NCBI GenBank assembly: GCA_027563935.2
Contig: CM050446.2
Coordinates: 130,113,608-130,177,607 of the forward strand
Source: Costus lasius
Lineage: Eukaryota > Streptophyta > Magnoliopsida > Zingiberales > Costaceae
DNA length: 64,000 nt
Direction of reading: 5' to 3'
Below, piece by piece: positions 43,081-55,287 of this stretch (position 1 is the stretch's first letter; each line of letters begins with the position of its first letter). Both the position numbers and the translations under genes were made by a program. The notes beneath the pieces were generated by a model, which had not been told where the DNA came from, searched no databases, and saw only the letters and a program-made list of their open reading frames with translations.

Positions 43081-45049
43081 CGAGGGAGAGAAGCCCGAAG
43101 GCGGGCAGGAGAGCACACACGCGGGGAAGACATCACGAGGAACAAGAGAGGAGAGGAGAACGCCGGAACGGAAGAAGGTAAAAAAAAAAAAAAAGAGAAA
43201 TTTTCTTCTTTGTCTGAGTTTCTTAGGCTTCATGGGCACACTAAGTGCCCTGGCATCACAGAAAGCACACACCATCTTTTGATCGATCGGGTTTCGTATT
43301 TCGTAGGCTTCATGGGCATGCTAAATGCCCTGGCATCTCAAAAGACATATACACACCATCTCTTTTGCCCCTGAGGCCCGAGATACACTAAGCATCCTAA
43401 GCATCCTATGGCGCTACGAGAGAGAAGAGAAGACGACTGAAAGCTAAAAAAAAACTGAGATGGCCTGGAAGTAAGAGAAGCTAGGTAAAAAAATGAAGAA
43501 ACGCTAGAGAGTAAAAGTGCATAAATGCTGGAGGGGGTAAAAAAATGCATAAACGCTGGAGAGTAGAAAATGCAGAAACATTGGAGAAGAGTTCGAATCA
43601 AAACCCGTGAACTAGAAAAGATGCAAAAATATGATGATACGGCGGAAATAACATAATAATCTAGGCACCTTGCTTAAGCCCTCTGTTCCCTCTCGTCTGG
43701 TCTGATCCCCATAGAGGGAAAGTGAACCTGAAGTCTTTTGCCACTATTACCGCGAAGAAGATATACAGAACCCTTTTTTTAACCTAACGAGAATAAAAGT
43801 GAGCTAATGGAAGAAGAACTTGGCAAAAGTGACCTAAAGATTCTAGAGAAGAGGTCAGTAAAGACTACCCGTAAGATGGTCTTCCCCCTTTGACTCCTTC
43901 CACCGAAAAGAGGAGGCCGACCGAATGACCGACGAAGAACGTACGGGGATGGTAAAAGAGAAGAGGGAACGAACGAAGAAAAGCGCCGTTCCTGGATTAG
44001 ACCCGGTCAACATCCACTTCGCTAACAAACCAGAACCCGAAAAAGCCCAATCTGCTGAGGCCCAATGCTTCCTTTTTTTGATGTCGTGCACGGGAGACTC
44101 GTTACTGTCTGTTTGTTACAGATGGACAACGCCAGAGCAATAGCGGCCGCCTCGCGCTGCCCCGCCGGTGTCAACCCCGTTCCTTCAGGAACCACTACCT
44201 CTGCGACCTCCCCTTCGCTCCAAGTAAGATTTCAGCGGCACCTCGGTGCCACCTCCCTCCATAAACCAATTACGGGGCCAGCAGGTTCTTCTCCGTGGAT
44301 GGGCGACGCCTCACCCGCTGCTTCCCCTGGAACTCTGATCAGGTGGCGAGTTCACAATCTTTGCAATCAGCTCCGTCGATCTCCTCCCTTCCCTCGCCCG
44401 ATCATCGGCGACGTCTCCCCAGTAATCGCCATTGGAAATAACAAGCCTATGTCGCCTGTCGCAAACAAAAAACCTTGATTAACAAGCGCATTGACCCCCT
44501 CTTATTCGGAGCCATCAACGCCAGGCCGCTGACGAAAATCTAGTAATGCCGAAGATGGGAAGATCCGTCTACAGCACGCCGCAAATTGTCGGGGCTTTGT
44601 CTTATTACTCCCCCGGCCGTTCCGCCAGATACCGCTGATGTTTGGCGTGGTCAAAAAGGGGAAAGGGTTCGGTAGTTGGCGATGGAAATTACCTAGAGTG
44701 ACCACTCGGTCCAGCCGGAGACTATGATCGATTCAACGAAATTGACCGCGTATAATTACACCATTCGGTTTAGCCAAGCAAATCCCTGAAGTACGAACCA
44801 CACTCGTGCTAGTTCGGCATGAATATCTGGTACTTAAACTCAAAGTATAAATCCGAACCGGAATCAGACGAGAGATCTCGCAATAATTCTGTATTCTAAG
44901 TATGAGGTCAAAATGAATTCAAGAGAAATGATTATGTGCTAATATGGAGCTGGATGACCCAAACCCAACCTAAGTCGCGCATAATAGAACACAAGTCCTG
45001 AAAAGAAATTGATCAACATTGGAAGTCCTTGTCGGGGTGTAACTCCTCA

Positions 45050-45390
45050 ATATGACGTCGTGTCCGCAAGACCGGATAAATTTTCGAACCAAATTATCCA
45101 TCACGCCGCAAGGCCGGATAAAATTCAAATCAAATTATCCGTCACGCCACAAGGCCGGATAAATTCCAAACCAAATTATCCGTCACGCCACAAGGCCGAT
45201 GAATTTTCGAACCAAATTATCCATCACGCCGCAAGGCCGGGTAAACTCCAAACAAATTATCCAACACGCCGCAAGGCCGGGTAAATTCCAAATTAAATTA
45301 TCTAACACGCCACAAGGCCTGATAAACTCCAAATCAAACTATCCAATACGTCGTAAGGCTGGATAATCCCCCAAACCAAATATCCAATAC
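45050..45390 (+). repeat. 41-bp tandem repeats near the Tat 3' LTR end
   Basis: Same eight-unit array as at 29110-29430, with independent point changes (for example GGCCGATGAA for GGCCGGATGAA and CCTGATAAAC for CCGGATAAAC). Confidence 0.85.
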
Positions 45391-45824
45391 GTCTAAATGC
45401 AATCACGGTGGAATATTGTTTGGGAGGTGCGTACGTCGGTGTTTACCATCGGGGCGTAGCTCCTCAATATAGCATCGGATTGCCTAGGCCTGATATCACT
45501 CAGTAAGGTGCTTCAAAGCCCAACGTCCGATGGGCACGAGATACTCACATTGACGAAATAGCCCATTTTCTCACCGTTTAAATATAATGTCAAATTTTGT
45601 ATTTTTATTACGTTTATAAATGATATTGTCCGGTTTGTTTCCCTTATCTTGTCGCGTATTATAGATCTCTTAATCAAAGGTTCCCTAATTTTAGGGGTAA
45701 TTAACAATGAGCGCTTGCGCTCATTGGAAGCCAAAACCCATTTAATAAAAAAAAGCCTTATTAATTTAAGGTGGATTTGAAACGGTCACAATACATTTTC
45801 TAATGTGATAATTTTGACCCCACA

Positions 45825-46480
45825 TTTCTAAATCTAAATAGTCATAAGCTACTAAGTCAAGTACTTATTGAATCCAAATAATCACAAAGTGTTAAGTCCA
45901 AATGTTTATCAAATTTAAATACCTACAAGCGGTCAAAACTAAATATTCACAAGTCATCAAAACCGAATATTTATCAAATCCAAATACTCATAACCCATTA
46001 ACAAGCCAAATATTTATTAAATTGAGTTTCAAATGTATATAAGACTTTAAAAGTTTGAATACCCATTGATTTTTAAATATCCACAAGTCCTTAAAATAAT
46101 GTTGATAGATATTTATAAAGTTTAAATATTCTAATACCTCTAAAAACTCATATATTCATTATCAAGTTATTCCCTTGGCTAATGAGAATTATTTTCATAT
46201 CTTATACCAAAATTATGTGACAAGCTCTCTTATAGCTAAATATTTTAAATTATATTGCTCCCTGTGGCATTTATTATAAATCTCTTAATTAAATGTGTTG
46301 TGATTTCAGAGATACTTACATTAATTAGAAACCAAAACCCGCTAAATAAAGTTTGATCTTAATTAAAAGTGTCTTAATTTTAGAGATAATTAATATTTAT
46401 TAAAAGTTAAAATAAAGTCTTATAAATATGAGAAGAATTTAAAAAGATAAACACTAAATCAAAACCTTAATACCCTTTTT
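45825..46480. other. AT-rich remnant resembling an old Tat-type LTR end
   Basis: No gene. Contains ATAAATCTCTTAATTAAATG near 46273 and AAACCAAAACCCGCTAAATAAA near 46333, parallel to the last part of the Tat LTRs. Repeated ATATTCACAAG/ATATTTATCAAATCCAAATA words also match 22790-22960. Probably a decayed relative into which the young element jumped. Confidence 0.45.
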
Positions 46481-49400
46481 ATACCACACATTCAGCTGCG
46501 GCAATAAAGCCATCGGACCAATGGCAACGCTGCCTGACTCGAGTACCTCCTCTTTCCCGTTGCTCTCCTAAACCTGTCACCATCTTCCTTCTGGTAACTT
46601 AATGGGACCAAAGAAAAGGCACCCAATAAGTTAAAGGATTGCTCTGTTTTTGCTACTCTGCCATGAGGGAATACAAGTCAGCGATGAGGAGGCAGGCTTC
46701 TCGAGTGCGATAACCTGTTATCCATATTTATAGTTATATTTATATGAAATTTGATTCGTTGCAAATTCAATTTGGTTCGTTTGTCCCCATAATCCACTAA
46801 TTTCAACCACCTTTAGCTGAGGCCAGAATATGGCATCAACTGTAATTCGTCGGTAACATCCATCATCGTCATTACACAACTTAAAGAGCTGCAATTCAGA
46901 CCATATTAATTGTCAACAGAATTTGGACGTTAAAAGAAATGCATGCACAGAAAGTTGGCTATTCAATGTTAAAGATTCACATGCAACTCTTTGAGGAGTG
47001 GGCAATTCTTAACAAATCTAAAAACCCAGTGAAGGTCGAAGACAAAAAAAGGCACTCCTACATGAAAGTATTTATATCTAGTCATAAATTTAGAATGAGA
47101 GACTTAATAATTTTATAAAAAATTAAGGTATTTTTATCACACCCCTAGATAATGATATATCTTCAAATAAAATCAATATCGTCATAGAAGATGAAAATTT
47201 TGTCATATGAACCAAAGATTAAACATATTATACAAGAATATGTCCAACATGACTAATTTAATTAATAATACTATCATCACCTATGAGGTAAAACAATACA
47301 TATATTAATTATAGTTTTCATCCATATAATAAGATTCTATTTATAATATAAAATTAATATATTATATTCAAACCAACACATAAGTTACAATATACATGCA
47401 TTATCTTCTAAGTACCAACACATATCTAACACAATATTATAAAAGTTCAAAATAGAAACTTCAAGACAATGCTTTTATTTTTATCACCCACAAGACAGGA
47501 GGCCCATAAGAAACCTGCAATTAATTTAGAAGAAAAAGAATAAACAAATATGCCCAACAAGTAACTATGAATCAATGATAACAAATCATGAAATAAGTAA
47601 TATCAATTCAATGGTGATTTTATCAAGTTTTCAAAAATCATAATATCTCTTAAAAGTATTAAAATTTCATGAATAGATCCATAAATAAGATTGAGCATTA
47701 TCATGATGCTTTAAAGATGGGGGTATTAGAACCAAAAAAAGAGAGTCCACCAATTTAAACATAATATCCAATTTGTATAGGGAAAAATAAAATGTAAAAT
47801 AAAACTTCTGCATTTATCTTCGTTAGGGAGAGATCTACTAGAGTTCATCATGACCACTCACATATATGACATAAAGGATTCTAGAGCTATATTACTAGCA
47901 TCTATTAGTCAACATGATATCTTGAATATCTTACACGATCTTCAATGGTAACTTAGCAGCTTGGTTGGTCTCAATATAAATATATCCAATTATAATAACT
48001 TATGCCACTACATCACTTCACATTTGTACAATGCCACTGTAAAGAGTAATGTAAGTAAAGAAAAAGCTCTATCTTTGTCTCTCACTCTCTAGATGAGTCA
48101 TTATCAATCATATGACTATAAGTATCACTAGAAAGATTGGCATTGTCTCTGTTATAGAAGAGAATAAACTCTTCTAAAACTCTATTAACTTTACATGTGT
48201 CATCTTCATTCTAGCAATCTCCTTGCAGCACTTGTCTTTACTCTTTCTTTAAATTTCTATTAGTGATGTGATATGTTATTCCACAATGATAACACACGAT
48301 GTTCTTTTTTATCTTGATATTCTAGGCCAACAATCTTGTTTCTCCTTATACTATTTGTATCAAGGATGCATAAGAAGAAGAGTGACATATTGTCTTTCTC
48401 CTTCTCTCCTCATTTAGTATTCATTAAACTCATAGATTAAGACCAATTAAAATTAAATTAATTATTGAGACTCAAAAAGTCTTCTAATTATCAATAAGAG
48501 TATGTATGTAGATCAATTATTGCTATTAGTGGATGAATGCCCAAATTTGGTTTAGCCAATTATGTGATCAACCTCTAGAACTCATTTTCATTTTTGTCTC
48601 TAGTATACCTATAGCAAAAATGAAAAAAAAAAGGTCCCAAACGATTTAATAACAAATGTGGAAATTATGTACGTGGAAATTATGTGATAGATTTTAATAA
48701 CAAATGGCTTACTTGAACTACGTAGGGTTTGTAGTATTTATGCTTAGTGTATACGGTTGATTCTCTATTTTGTGATTCTTGATCTCATATCCTTAGACCA
48801 TTTATGCTTCCTAGTTATGTTCTCTTCATGGAGCTTCTAGAAAATCAGCCAAGGAAGCTTAATTATTTTGTTTAGGTATAAATTAGCTAGTTTATGCTAT
48901 TAAAAATATACGTTCTTATGAGCATCCTTTTTAGTGGTTCAAGCATAATGGACTAACTCTTCAAGTGATTTAGACTCTCACGGTTAAGCAAGACTTACTG
49001 TAACATAGTGCTCATCTCCAAAGACCTTTTTATTAAAGCATTTCTTTTAAGGGTTTTCTCTTCAAACTTTATCATCAAGATTATCTCTCAAGAGCTTTTT
49101 CTTTGTCCTAAGGACCTTATCCCCAAGTACTATCTTTTGAGGATTTTATTTCAAGGGTTATCTCCCAAGGCCCACACACTCACACACCTTTCTCACTATT
49201 GTTCATAATCTCTAGTTGTTGTAATCCACTCCTTATATGCTAGTATCATTAATATTAATGGGGCATAATACCTGCTTTTAGTCTTTGGAATGATTTTCAA
49301 AAATGTTAATTGATTTATTATATCTTGTATCTCATTCAAGTGATTAATAATAAGAGAACAAATTTGTTTCCTCCTATCTTTTTGGCATGTAATTCTCTAG

Positions 49401-49942
49401 ATTGCACAAAAGTGCATGTCCATTATTCTCTTCTAATATATAATTATGAAAATTATCTTATGCTCATTGTATAATATAATCATGGCATGCCTATGCAACA
49501 ACTTATAGATATCATTTTTATACTTGTCTTTGCATATTCACCTAAAATTGGAGAATGATAGATTTTATCATATAGGAGATCTTTCATTTTCTTTATTCCA
49601 AGTATAATAACTAGTACTATAGAGGCTAATAATTATACTAATATTAACTTTCATCATAAATAATCAAATGATTTAGCTTAGATTAATAACAATTTTGGGG
49701 AAAATATACAAGTAACCAATTCATAATAACACAAAAACGTGCCTAGTGAAATTGATTGTTACACACTTACGTCATGCACATATTAAAGCCAATAAGTTGG
49801 ATATATTTACTAATATGCCACTTGCATCAACCCGAATTAGAACCAAACTCATTCATCAGCATTACCATGCAAACTCATTTGAGAATGATGAAAAAAAAAA
49901 GCATTGAGGCAATAAATAAAGTAACGAACCTGATAAGCTCCC
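46481..49942. other. AT-rich intergenic region, no gene recognised
   Basis: No open frame with family features. The stretch 49010-49180 contains short degenerate direct repeats of the type TTATCTCCCAAGG / TTATCCCCAAGTA / ATCTCTCAAGAGC. The region flanks the 3' end of the NLR gene and presumably holds its terminator; no polyadenylation signal could be assigned. Confidence 0.5.
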
Positions 49943-52900
49943 CTACTCTTCTCCTGTAAACTTGGTATCAAAAGTGGTTGGGAAAGTGGAGGAATGTTTG
50001 ATGTAATTGCCACGGCGATCCTTGATTTCAACAACCGGAATCTCTCTGATTGCGGGCCAACCTGGGTCATCTTGCAAGAAGTTGGAGCGCAGAGATTGAT
50101 TTGTGTACTCCAGTTTTAGCATCTCAAGCGATGTCCAGTAGTGTGGTCGGTTGTGCACCAACCAGTTTGGTAAAGAGAGGTTTCCCACGTCGTGGACCTC
50201 CACACCTAAAATCTCCAGTGCAGGGAATCCACTGAAGGAATTGATATTACTATCCATGACGTATAATGAAGTCAGGCGGGTGGCTTGACGAGTCAGCCCC
50301 TCTGGCAGGGATGACAACTTGGGGCAAGAGTTAACTATTAGTTCATTCAACTGTGGCATGGCCACTGTCCCTCCAACCTCTGGCACCCAATCCCACGCCT
50401 CAAGATTAATCAACCTATACAAACAAAGTTTCTTTAGACGAGGGAACAACACCAGAGAAGATGATGCATGTTTTGATCCTCCAGTCTGATGTGCAAGTCC
50501 ATCACTTGTTGAAGCCTCCTCATATCCAAAAAATTCAGCACCAATATTGGTTGCCGCAAGTAAGGAATATATATTTAGGACTTCCAGATTCGGCAACTTC
50601 CCCAAGGGCGGAAGTAGCAAGCAATTATTACAACTACGAATGACTAATTCTTTTAAGTTCGGAAGGAGCGAACTAATGCTGCTGGACATTAACCACTGTG
50701 GAAATTGATCGCCCTTGAACCGAGAAATATCAATTTGGCGCACACACGACGGTGGATGAAGTGCCACATCAAATATGCTATCATTTATACTATCTTCAGA
50801 ATAATCCAAATTTAGGACCAGAAGGTACTTCAAGGCCGTCAATGATATGTTTAACCCATTCACATTCGAATTGGAGCTTGTAGTCATCCTCAACTTAATG
50901 GAGAGCTCTCTAAGCTTGCGAAGCTGGCATATTTCTTCCAAGGAGCATGAGCTACTACTACTACTGCTGTTGTTACTGTTATGGCTAGAAAATAAGCTAA
51001 CCGCAGCTCCTTTGAGTACGTTTAGATGCTCCAACCTAGCTATTCCTGATGGTAATTCCTCCAGGGGCACAGCAGAAAGATTCAGTGTCCTTAGATTGCA
51101 GAGTTGTACCACCCCCCGAGGGAGGGTGCGTAAGTTAATACAGAATTGAAGAATTAAAAATTGTAAATTTTGTAAGCTTGCTATGGTTTCTGGAAGTGAC
51201 TTCAGTTCTCTACAACTGGAGAGATTTAGGTACCTCAAGTGTAACAGATTTCCAGCATAGTGTGGTAAAGACTGGATGTTTGTGGAACATAGACGAGCAA
51301 CTCTAAGACGTTGAAAGTTTTTGAGGCAATCTTCAACGTCCTTGTCATATAGTTCAACGTCCTCGTCATCTAGTTGAACCATCTCTAGTATCAAGGTCCT
51401 TAGTGACTTGTGCTTTTGGGTCAAATGCAAGATAGGTTTGATATCCTGGAACTCAGGGGCTACGATGGATAACCGACGCAGCTTTCGGGAGTCATCATTC
51501 GCAGTACTTCGCAGCCTTTTACTAATATCAGTGATGACCAAGTTCTCGCCTCTTGCCAAGAAATGACACATCAACCTCAACAAGTCGTGCATCCTGCAAT
51601 ACATAAACCCGTAGATTATTGATTGTTTTCCTCCTTGTAGAACCTGCAGAAGGCTTCTTTGTATTAACTCGTCAAGGTACCCATGTGCAATTTCCTCTAG
51701 CAAGGAATACTCTTCTCCTTCTACTTCAACTACAAGACCCTCAGCTACCCATAACTGTACGAGATCTTCCCTTTCAAGCCAAGAATCTTCAGGAAATAAA
51801 GAACAATGAAGAAAGCATTGCTTGAGGTGCGACGGCAAATCTTCATAGCTCAAGTATAAAGCTTGATGGACTCCTGGAAGCCCTTCCCGCGACCATGCCG
51901 AATTGCATTCGACTCGTTCCCATTCCCGCTTATTGAGTTTTCCACATAGCACTCCTCCTATAGTGGTGATGGCTAAGGGAAGCCCGTGGCATTTCTCCAC
52001 AATCCTCATCCCAATGTCCTTGAGGCTTTCGACATCTCTTTCCTCCTCTGCGTTTTTGGTGACTTTTTTGCGCATGAGTAACCAAGAATCGTCCGAAGAC
52101 AATGCATCCACACGGTGAATATGATGCGCCTTCATTCGATCTGCAACCCCTTTGTTGCGCGTGGTGACAAGGACCCTGCTCCCAACTGCACCAACTTGCA
52201 AAGGCTTGCGCAAACAGTCGTCCCAGATTTTTGGATCCCAAACGTCATCCAGCACAAGGAAGAACTTAATGTCATTCAAGAGACTCACCAGTATCTCCTC
52301 AAGCTGCGCTTTGCTCAGAGCTTCACCCGGAGTTCCCCCCGCTTTTAAAATAATATCCTTTAGAAGAGTCGTCTCTACGACCTCTTGGGACACGCACACC
52401 CACATGGTCTTTTCGAAGACGGCCTTGAGCTTGTTGTCGTTGAAGATCATCTGAGCTAGGGTGGTCTTGCCAATACCGCCAAGTCCCACAATAGCAAGAA
52501 CGACTACATGGGTTGTTGCATCCTCATCCTTTCTCATGAGCAAATTAACAAGATCTCTGGTGTTGTTTTCAATTGCTTCTCCAACAATATCAGTTTCAAT
52601 TCCCGGGGTGGTCTGTGTCAATCGAGTAACCGCTCTTTGCCGGTTAGGTATACTGATACCGACCTCCAAATTAAACTTTTTGCTGTCTTCCGTGAGCAGG
52701 TTCAACCTCCGGTTGAGATCCCTGAGTTTAGAACCGATCTGATGAGTGAACTTCACTTGTTGAAAACAAGTACAAAGAGAAAACATCCGGCAGCCTACAG
52801 GCGGCTCCTCCGGGGGGTGCTCCCGCGAAGCCCACTCCTTGGAAATGATCTGATACTCGTCAAGGATGTCGTCTGCGTCGTACATGACGTCCCTGAGGTC

Positions 52901-53098
52901 GCTCAGCCAAAGTTTTACGGCCTCCAGAGTAATTTGCTGCTGTTCAGCATCGTTGAGGACAGCTTGGATCGAACGCAGTGTTCTACGAAGCTTCGGGATC
53001 TCATCGGGGACGCCCAACATCAAGTTTACCTCTTCACTAGCCAAGCCGACCAACGTTTCGACAAGCCTGGAGACCATGGGATTCACCACGATGTCCAT
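49943..53098 (-). CDS. CC-NB-LRR (CNL) disease-resistance-type protein, single exon
   Basis: The frame is uninterrupted from ATG 53098 (MDIVVNPMVSRL) to the stop at 49943, 1051 aa, a normal CNL length. N-terminal Rx-type coiled coil (residues 1 to about 170) with DDILDEYQ. NB-ARC follows, with P-loop GLGGIGKTT (about 205-213), FEKTMWVCVSQ, kinase-2 LVLDDVWD (about 282-289, with the CNL-type W), GSRVLVTTR, GLPLAI (about 373), LKQCFLHCSLFPED and M-H-D (about 503). Leucine-rich repeats run from about 550 to the end (LPHYAGNLLHLRYLNLSS, LPETIASLQNLQFLIL). A serine/asparagine run (NNSSSSSSS) lies in the LRR, from AGT-type repeats at 50948-50980. Such proteins act as intracellular immune receptors with ATP/ADP switching. 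All switch motifs look intact. The in-frame TTG upstream at 53131 was not used. No pathogen specificity can be inferred. Confidence 0.94.
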   Translation of the reverse strand: MDIVVNPMVSRLVETLVGLASEEVNLMLGVPDEIPKLRRTLRSIQAVLNDAEQQQITLEAVKLWLSDLRDVMYDADDILDEYQIISKEWASREHPPEEPPVGCRMFSLCTCFQQVKFTHQIGSKLRDLNRRLNLLTEDSKKFNLEVGISIPNRQRAVTRLTQTTPGIETDIVGEAIENNTRDLVNLLMRKDEDATTHVVVLAIVGLGGIGKTTLAQMIFNDNKLKAVFEKTMWVCVSQEVVETTLLKDIILKAGGTPGEALSKAQLEEILVSLLNDIKFFLVLDDVWDPKIWDDCLRKPLQVGAVGSRVLVTTRNKGVADRMKAHHIHRVDALSSDDSWLLMRKKVTKNAEEERDVESLKDIGMRIVEKCHGLPLAITTIGGVLCGKLNKREWERVECNSAWSREGLPGVHQALYLSYEDLPSHLKQCFLHCSLFPEDSWLEREDLVQLWVAEGLVVEVEGEEYSLLEEIAHGYLDELIQRSLLQVLQGGKQSIIYGFMYCRMHDLLRLMCHFLARGENLVITDISKRLRSTANDDSRKLRRLSIVAPEFQDIKPILHLTQKHKSLRTLILEMVQLDDEDVELYDKDVEDCLKNFQRLRVARLCSTNIQSLPHYAGNLLHLRYLNLSSCRELKSLPETIASLQNLQFLILQFCINLRTLPRGVVQLCNLRTLNLSAVPLEELPSGIARLEHLNVLKGAAVSLFSSHNSNNSSSSSSSCSLEEICQLRKLRELSIKLRMTTSSNSNVNGLNISLTALKYLLVLNLDYSEDSINDSIFDVALHPPSCVRQIDISRFKGDQFPQWLMSSSISSLLPNLKELVIRSCNNCLLLPPLGKLPNLEVLNIYSLLAATNIGAEFFGYEEASTSDGLAHQTGGSKHASSSLVLFPRLKKLCLYRLINLEAWDWVPEVGGTVAMPQLNELIVNSCPKLSSLPEGLTRQATRLTSLYVMDSNINSFSGFPALEILGVEVHDVGNLSLPNWLVHNRPHYWTSLEMLKLEYTNQSLRSNFLQDDPGWPAIREIPVVEIKDRRGNYIKHSSTFPTTFDTKFTGEE

Positions 53099-54055
53099 TT
53101 TCCTCTTGGATTGCTTTTTGGCAACAGACAATGGGATTCAGCTCTTGGGTAATGCTTAATGAAATCGGAAGACACAGATGCACTGCCTAAGCTATGTTAA
53201 CAATTTCCACCCAATCAGCTCAAGTTCATAAAGTGAGATCATGTAGAGGCGCATTTTTTTAGGCATGCGCGAATCTCTAAAAAATTAGGCTCCTGCAAGT
53301 CAAATAAGTTAATTAAAATTAATTAATTAATAATTTAAAATATTTACTAGTCCAGCTGAGAGCACCGATCAGGTTTGGTCTTCGGATGACGGACAGAGAG
53401 AATAAATTTCTTTATTATAATATTATTATTGATTGCCCACCATGTGTATCTTGTAGCCGTTGAAGCCACCAAGAGCCGCAACTGCCGTGCGCTGACAGCT
53501 GGTGGTCCGGGCAGGCTGTGTGAGCACGTGACAGTGAATATGTTAAATATATTTAAAATCATATTGTACTATTGGTAAGTATACAGCTTTTTTTAAAAAA
53601 AATAAATAGTAATAATAAAGGAGGTATTTGACCCATTACATTGATATTAACAAGTAGAGATAAAAACAACATAGGTTTAATTTAAATTTAACTTGTCCCA
53701 ATAATGAACTCACTCTAAAATTAAACAAAACCCAAAAACTAATAGGTTTGAAAAAGTCATTCCACATTCGGCCCGTGTAGCAAATTGAGCACCTACATAT
53801 CCTCGACCCGACAATACATTAACTTAAAAAAAATTAAAACAAATAAATAATCACAAGTCAAATAGACACAATGATAATAAAAAATATATTAGAAAAGTCG
53901 AATACCCTTGATCGTTGTCTCCGTCAATAAGTGAGTTGGCAATTGGTGAGAATAAGTAGTGTGCACAGTCGCCAAGAAAAATAGATGAGTAATGAGGCCA
54001 GACCAAGAGAGTTGCTAGCAAGAACGAGCCACTAATGATAGAAAGTGGCAAGGTC
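53099..54055. other. Region upstream of the NLR, no other gene seen
   Basis: It contains the presumed NLR promoter, but no TATA box could be assigned confidently. AT-rich runs at 53290-53350 and 53580-53660. No protein-coding signal. Confidence 0.5.
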
Positions 54056-54730
54056 TTAGGCCAATTTAATTCTGCTGTGCTATAGTAGCTACGCTACGAT
54101 AGGTGCACTGTTATTATAGTATCTGCTATTAAGGATGTTTGGTAGATTCAACTGTGCTGTCACTATAGTAATTATTGTTAAAGTTATTTGATAGATTTAT
54201 TATATTGTTAATAAATAAATAAATATTAATTCAATAAAATTATTTTATATAATTAAAAATATTGTTTTATATATTTTTTAATAAAATAAAATTTATTTTT
54301 TAAGTATTTTAATAAAGTTATTAAATTTTATAAGATCAAATAATTAATTTTAATATAAAATTTAATTATTAATTTAAAAAATAATTATTTTAATAAAATT
54401 GTTAAATTTTATAAAATCAAATAAATAATTTTAATATAAAATTTAATTATTAATTTTATATTTTAAGAAAGAAAATAAAATTATATATTTTTATAATAAA
54501 ATAAAATTTAAAATAATTATTTTAATAAATTTATTAATTTTTATAAGACCAAATAATTAATTTTAATATAATATTTAATTATTAATTTTATTTTTAATGT
54601 AATTAATTTAAAATTAATAGTTATTTTATTACTAAATATATATTAATATATCAGCTGCGATAGGTTTTAAGAACGAACCGTAGCATGTGGTGCTACAGTA
54701 GGATCAAACAGCGAAAGCAGGAGTTACCCT
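54056..54730. mobile_element. AT-rich putative MITE with internal repeats
   Basis: The edges TGCTGTGCTATAGTAGCTAC and (reverse) TGTTTGATCCTACTGTAGCA share GCTGT/GTAGC words and surround very AT-rich sequence. Three related segments of ATTTTAATAAA...ATTAATTTTAATATAAAATT (about 54306, 54391 and 54520) form an imperfect tandem repeat. No clear TSD or exact terminal inverted repeat was established. Alternative: plain AT-rich repeat. Confidence 0.35.
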
Positions 54731-54877
54731 ACTTCCATGACCATTAACAATACTAAATTTGATATTATTCTACAGCAAAAGAGTTGAAACAAACGAGCAT
54801 ACAGTACTTGCTTTTGTTGCATTCCTGTGCGCCGCTAGAAGCAGCACAGCCCCAAACAGGGCTTTAGTCATTAGAGT

Positions 54878-55287
54878 TAGGGGTGTCAATGGGTGCCCGA
54901 CTTCACGGGTACCCGACCCGACCCGACCCGTTTATGGCGGGTTCGGGTACCCGATTAGCTAATCGGATCGGGTTTGGGTTTACTCCCATGGGTACCCGCG
55001 GGTACCCGATACCCGATTATATATAATAAAAAATATATTTTTATATTTATATTTATATATTTATATAATAACATGATTTTTATAAATATATTTATTATTA
55101 TTATTATTATTTTATAGTTATATTTTTTAAAAATAATTTAAAAATAAATATTTTAATTTAAACGGGTACCCGCTAGTACCCGTTTAAATACCCGACTCGG
55201 GTTTAACCGGGTTCGGGTTCGGGTTTGGGTCGGGTCGGGTTTGGGTTTGGCCAAAAAGGGCAGGTACCCGACCCGTTGACATCCCTA
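54878..55287. mobile_element. hAT-type MITE (410 bp) with 8-bp TSD
   Basis: Termini TAGGGGTGTCAA and TTGACATCCCTA form an inverted repeat with one mismatch. The duplication ATTAGAGT stands at 54870-54877 and 55288-55295, and 8-bp duplications are typical of hAT transposition. Arms rich in CGGGTACCCG words surround an AT-rich centre, so the whole element can fold into a long hairpin. It has no transposase. Confidence 0.9.

Larger units (their letters stand above)
23250..45824 (+). mobile_element. Tat-lineage Ty3/gypsy element with tandem remnant
   Basis: The core element consists of a 5' LTR 25545-29887, a PBS at 29893, gag-pol 29998-37626, an antisense PMD-type gene, a PPT and a 3' LTR 41486-45824. 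Two RNase H domains and long LTRs identify the Tat lineage. The LTRs (4343 and 4339 bp) differ at roughly 25 places by eye (about 0.6%), indicating a young insertion. Left of the 5' LTR, 23250-25544 is again 3' internal sequence (PMD gene and PPT), nearly identical to 40592-41485 where they overlap. The array was therefore LTR-internal-LTR-internal-LTR, with the left part deleted. No TSD is expected or seen. Confidence 0.85.
41486..45824 (+). repeat. Tat 3' LTR (4339 bp)
   Basis: TGTTGGG...CCCCACA. Differs from the 5' LTR by roughly 25 substitutions and short indels counted by eye. Followed by AT-rich sequence from 45825. Conserved parts include the TATA box (43072), the stem-loop pair and the 41-bp repeats. 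Confidence 0.9.

Noticed and set aside
44065..44478. 137-codon frame in the Tat LTRs (also 28128-28532)
   Set aside because: It differs in length between the two LTRs, has no recognised domain, and lies in a GC-rich LTR segment.
52508..53152. 214-codon plus-strand frame opposite the NLR
   Set aside because: Shadow of the NB-ARC coding strand, which has clear catalytic motifs.
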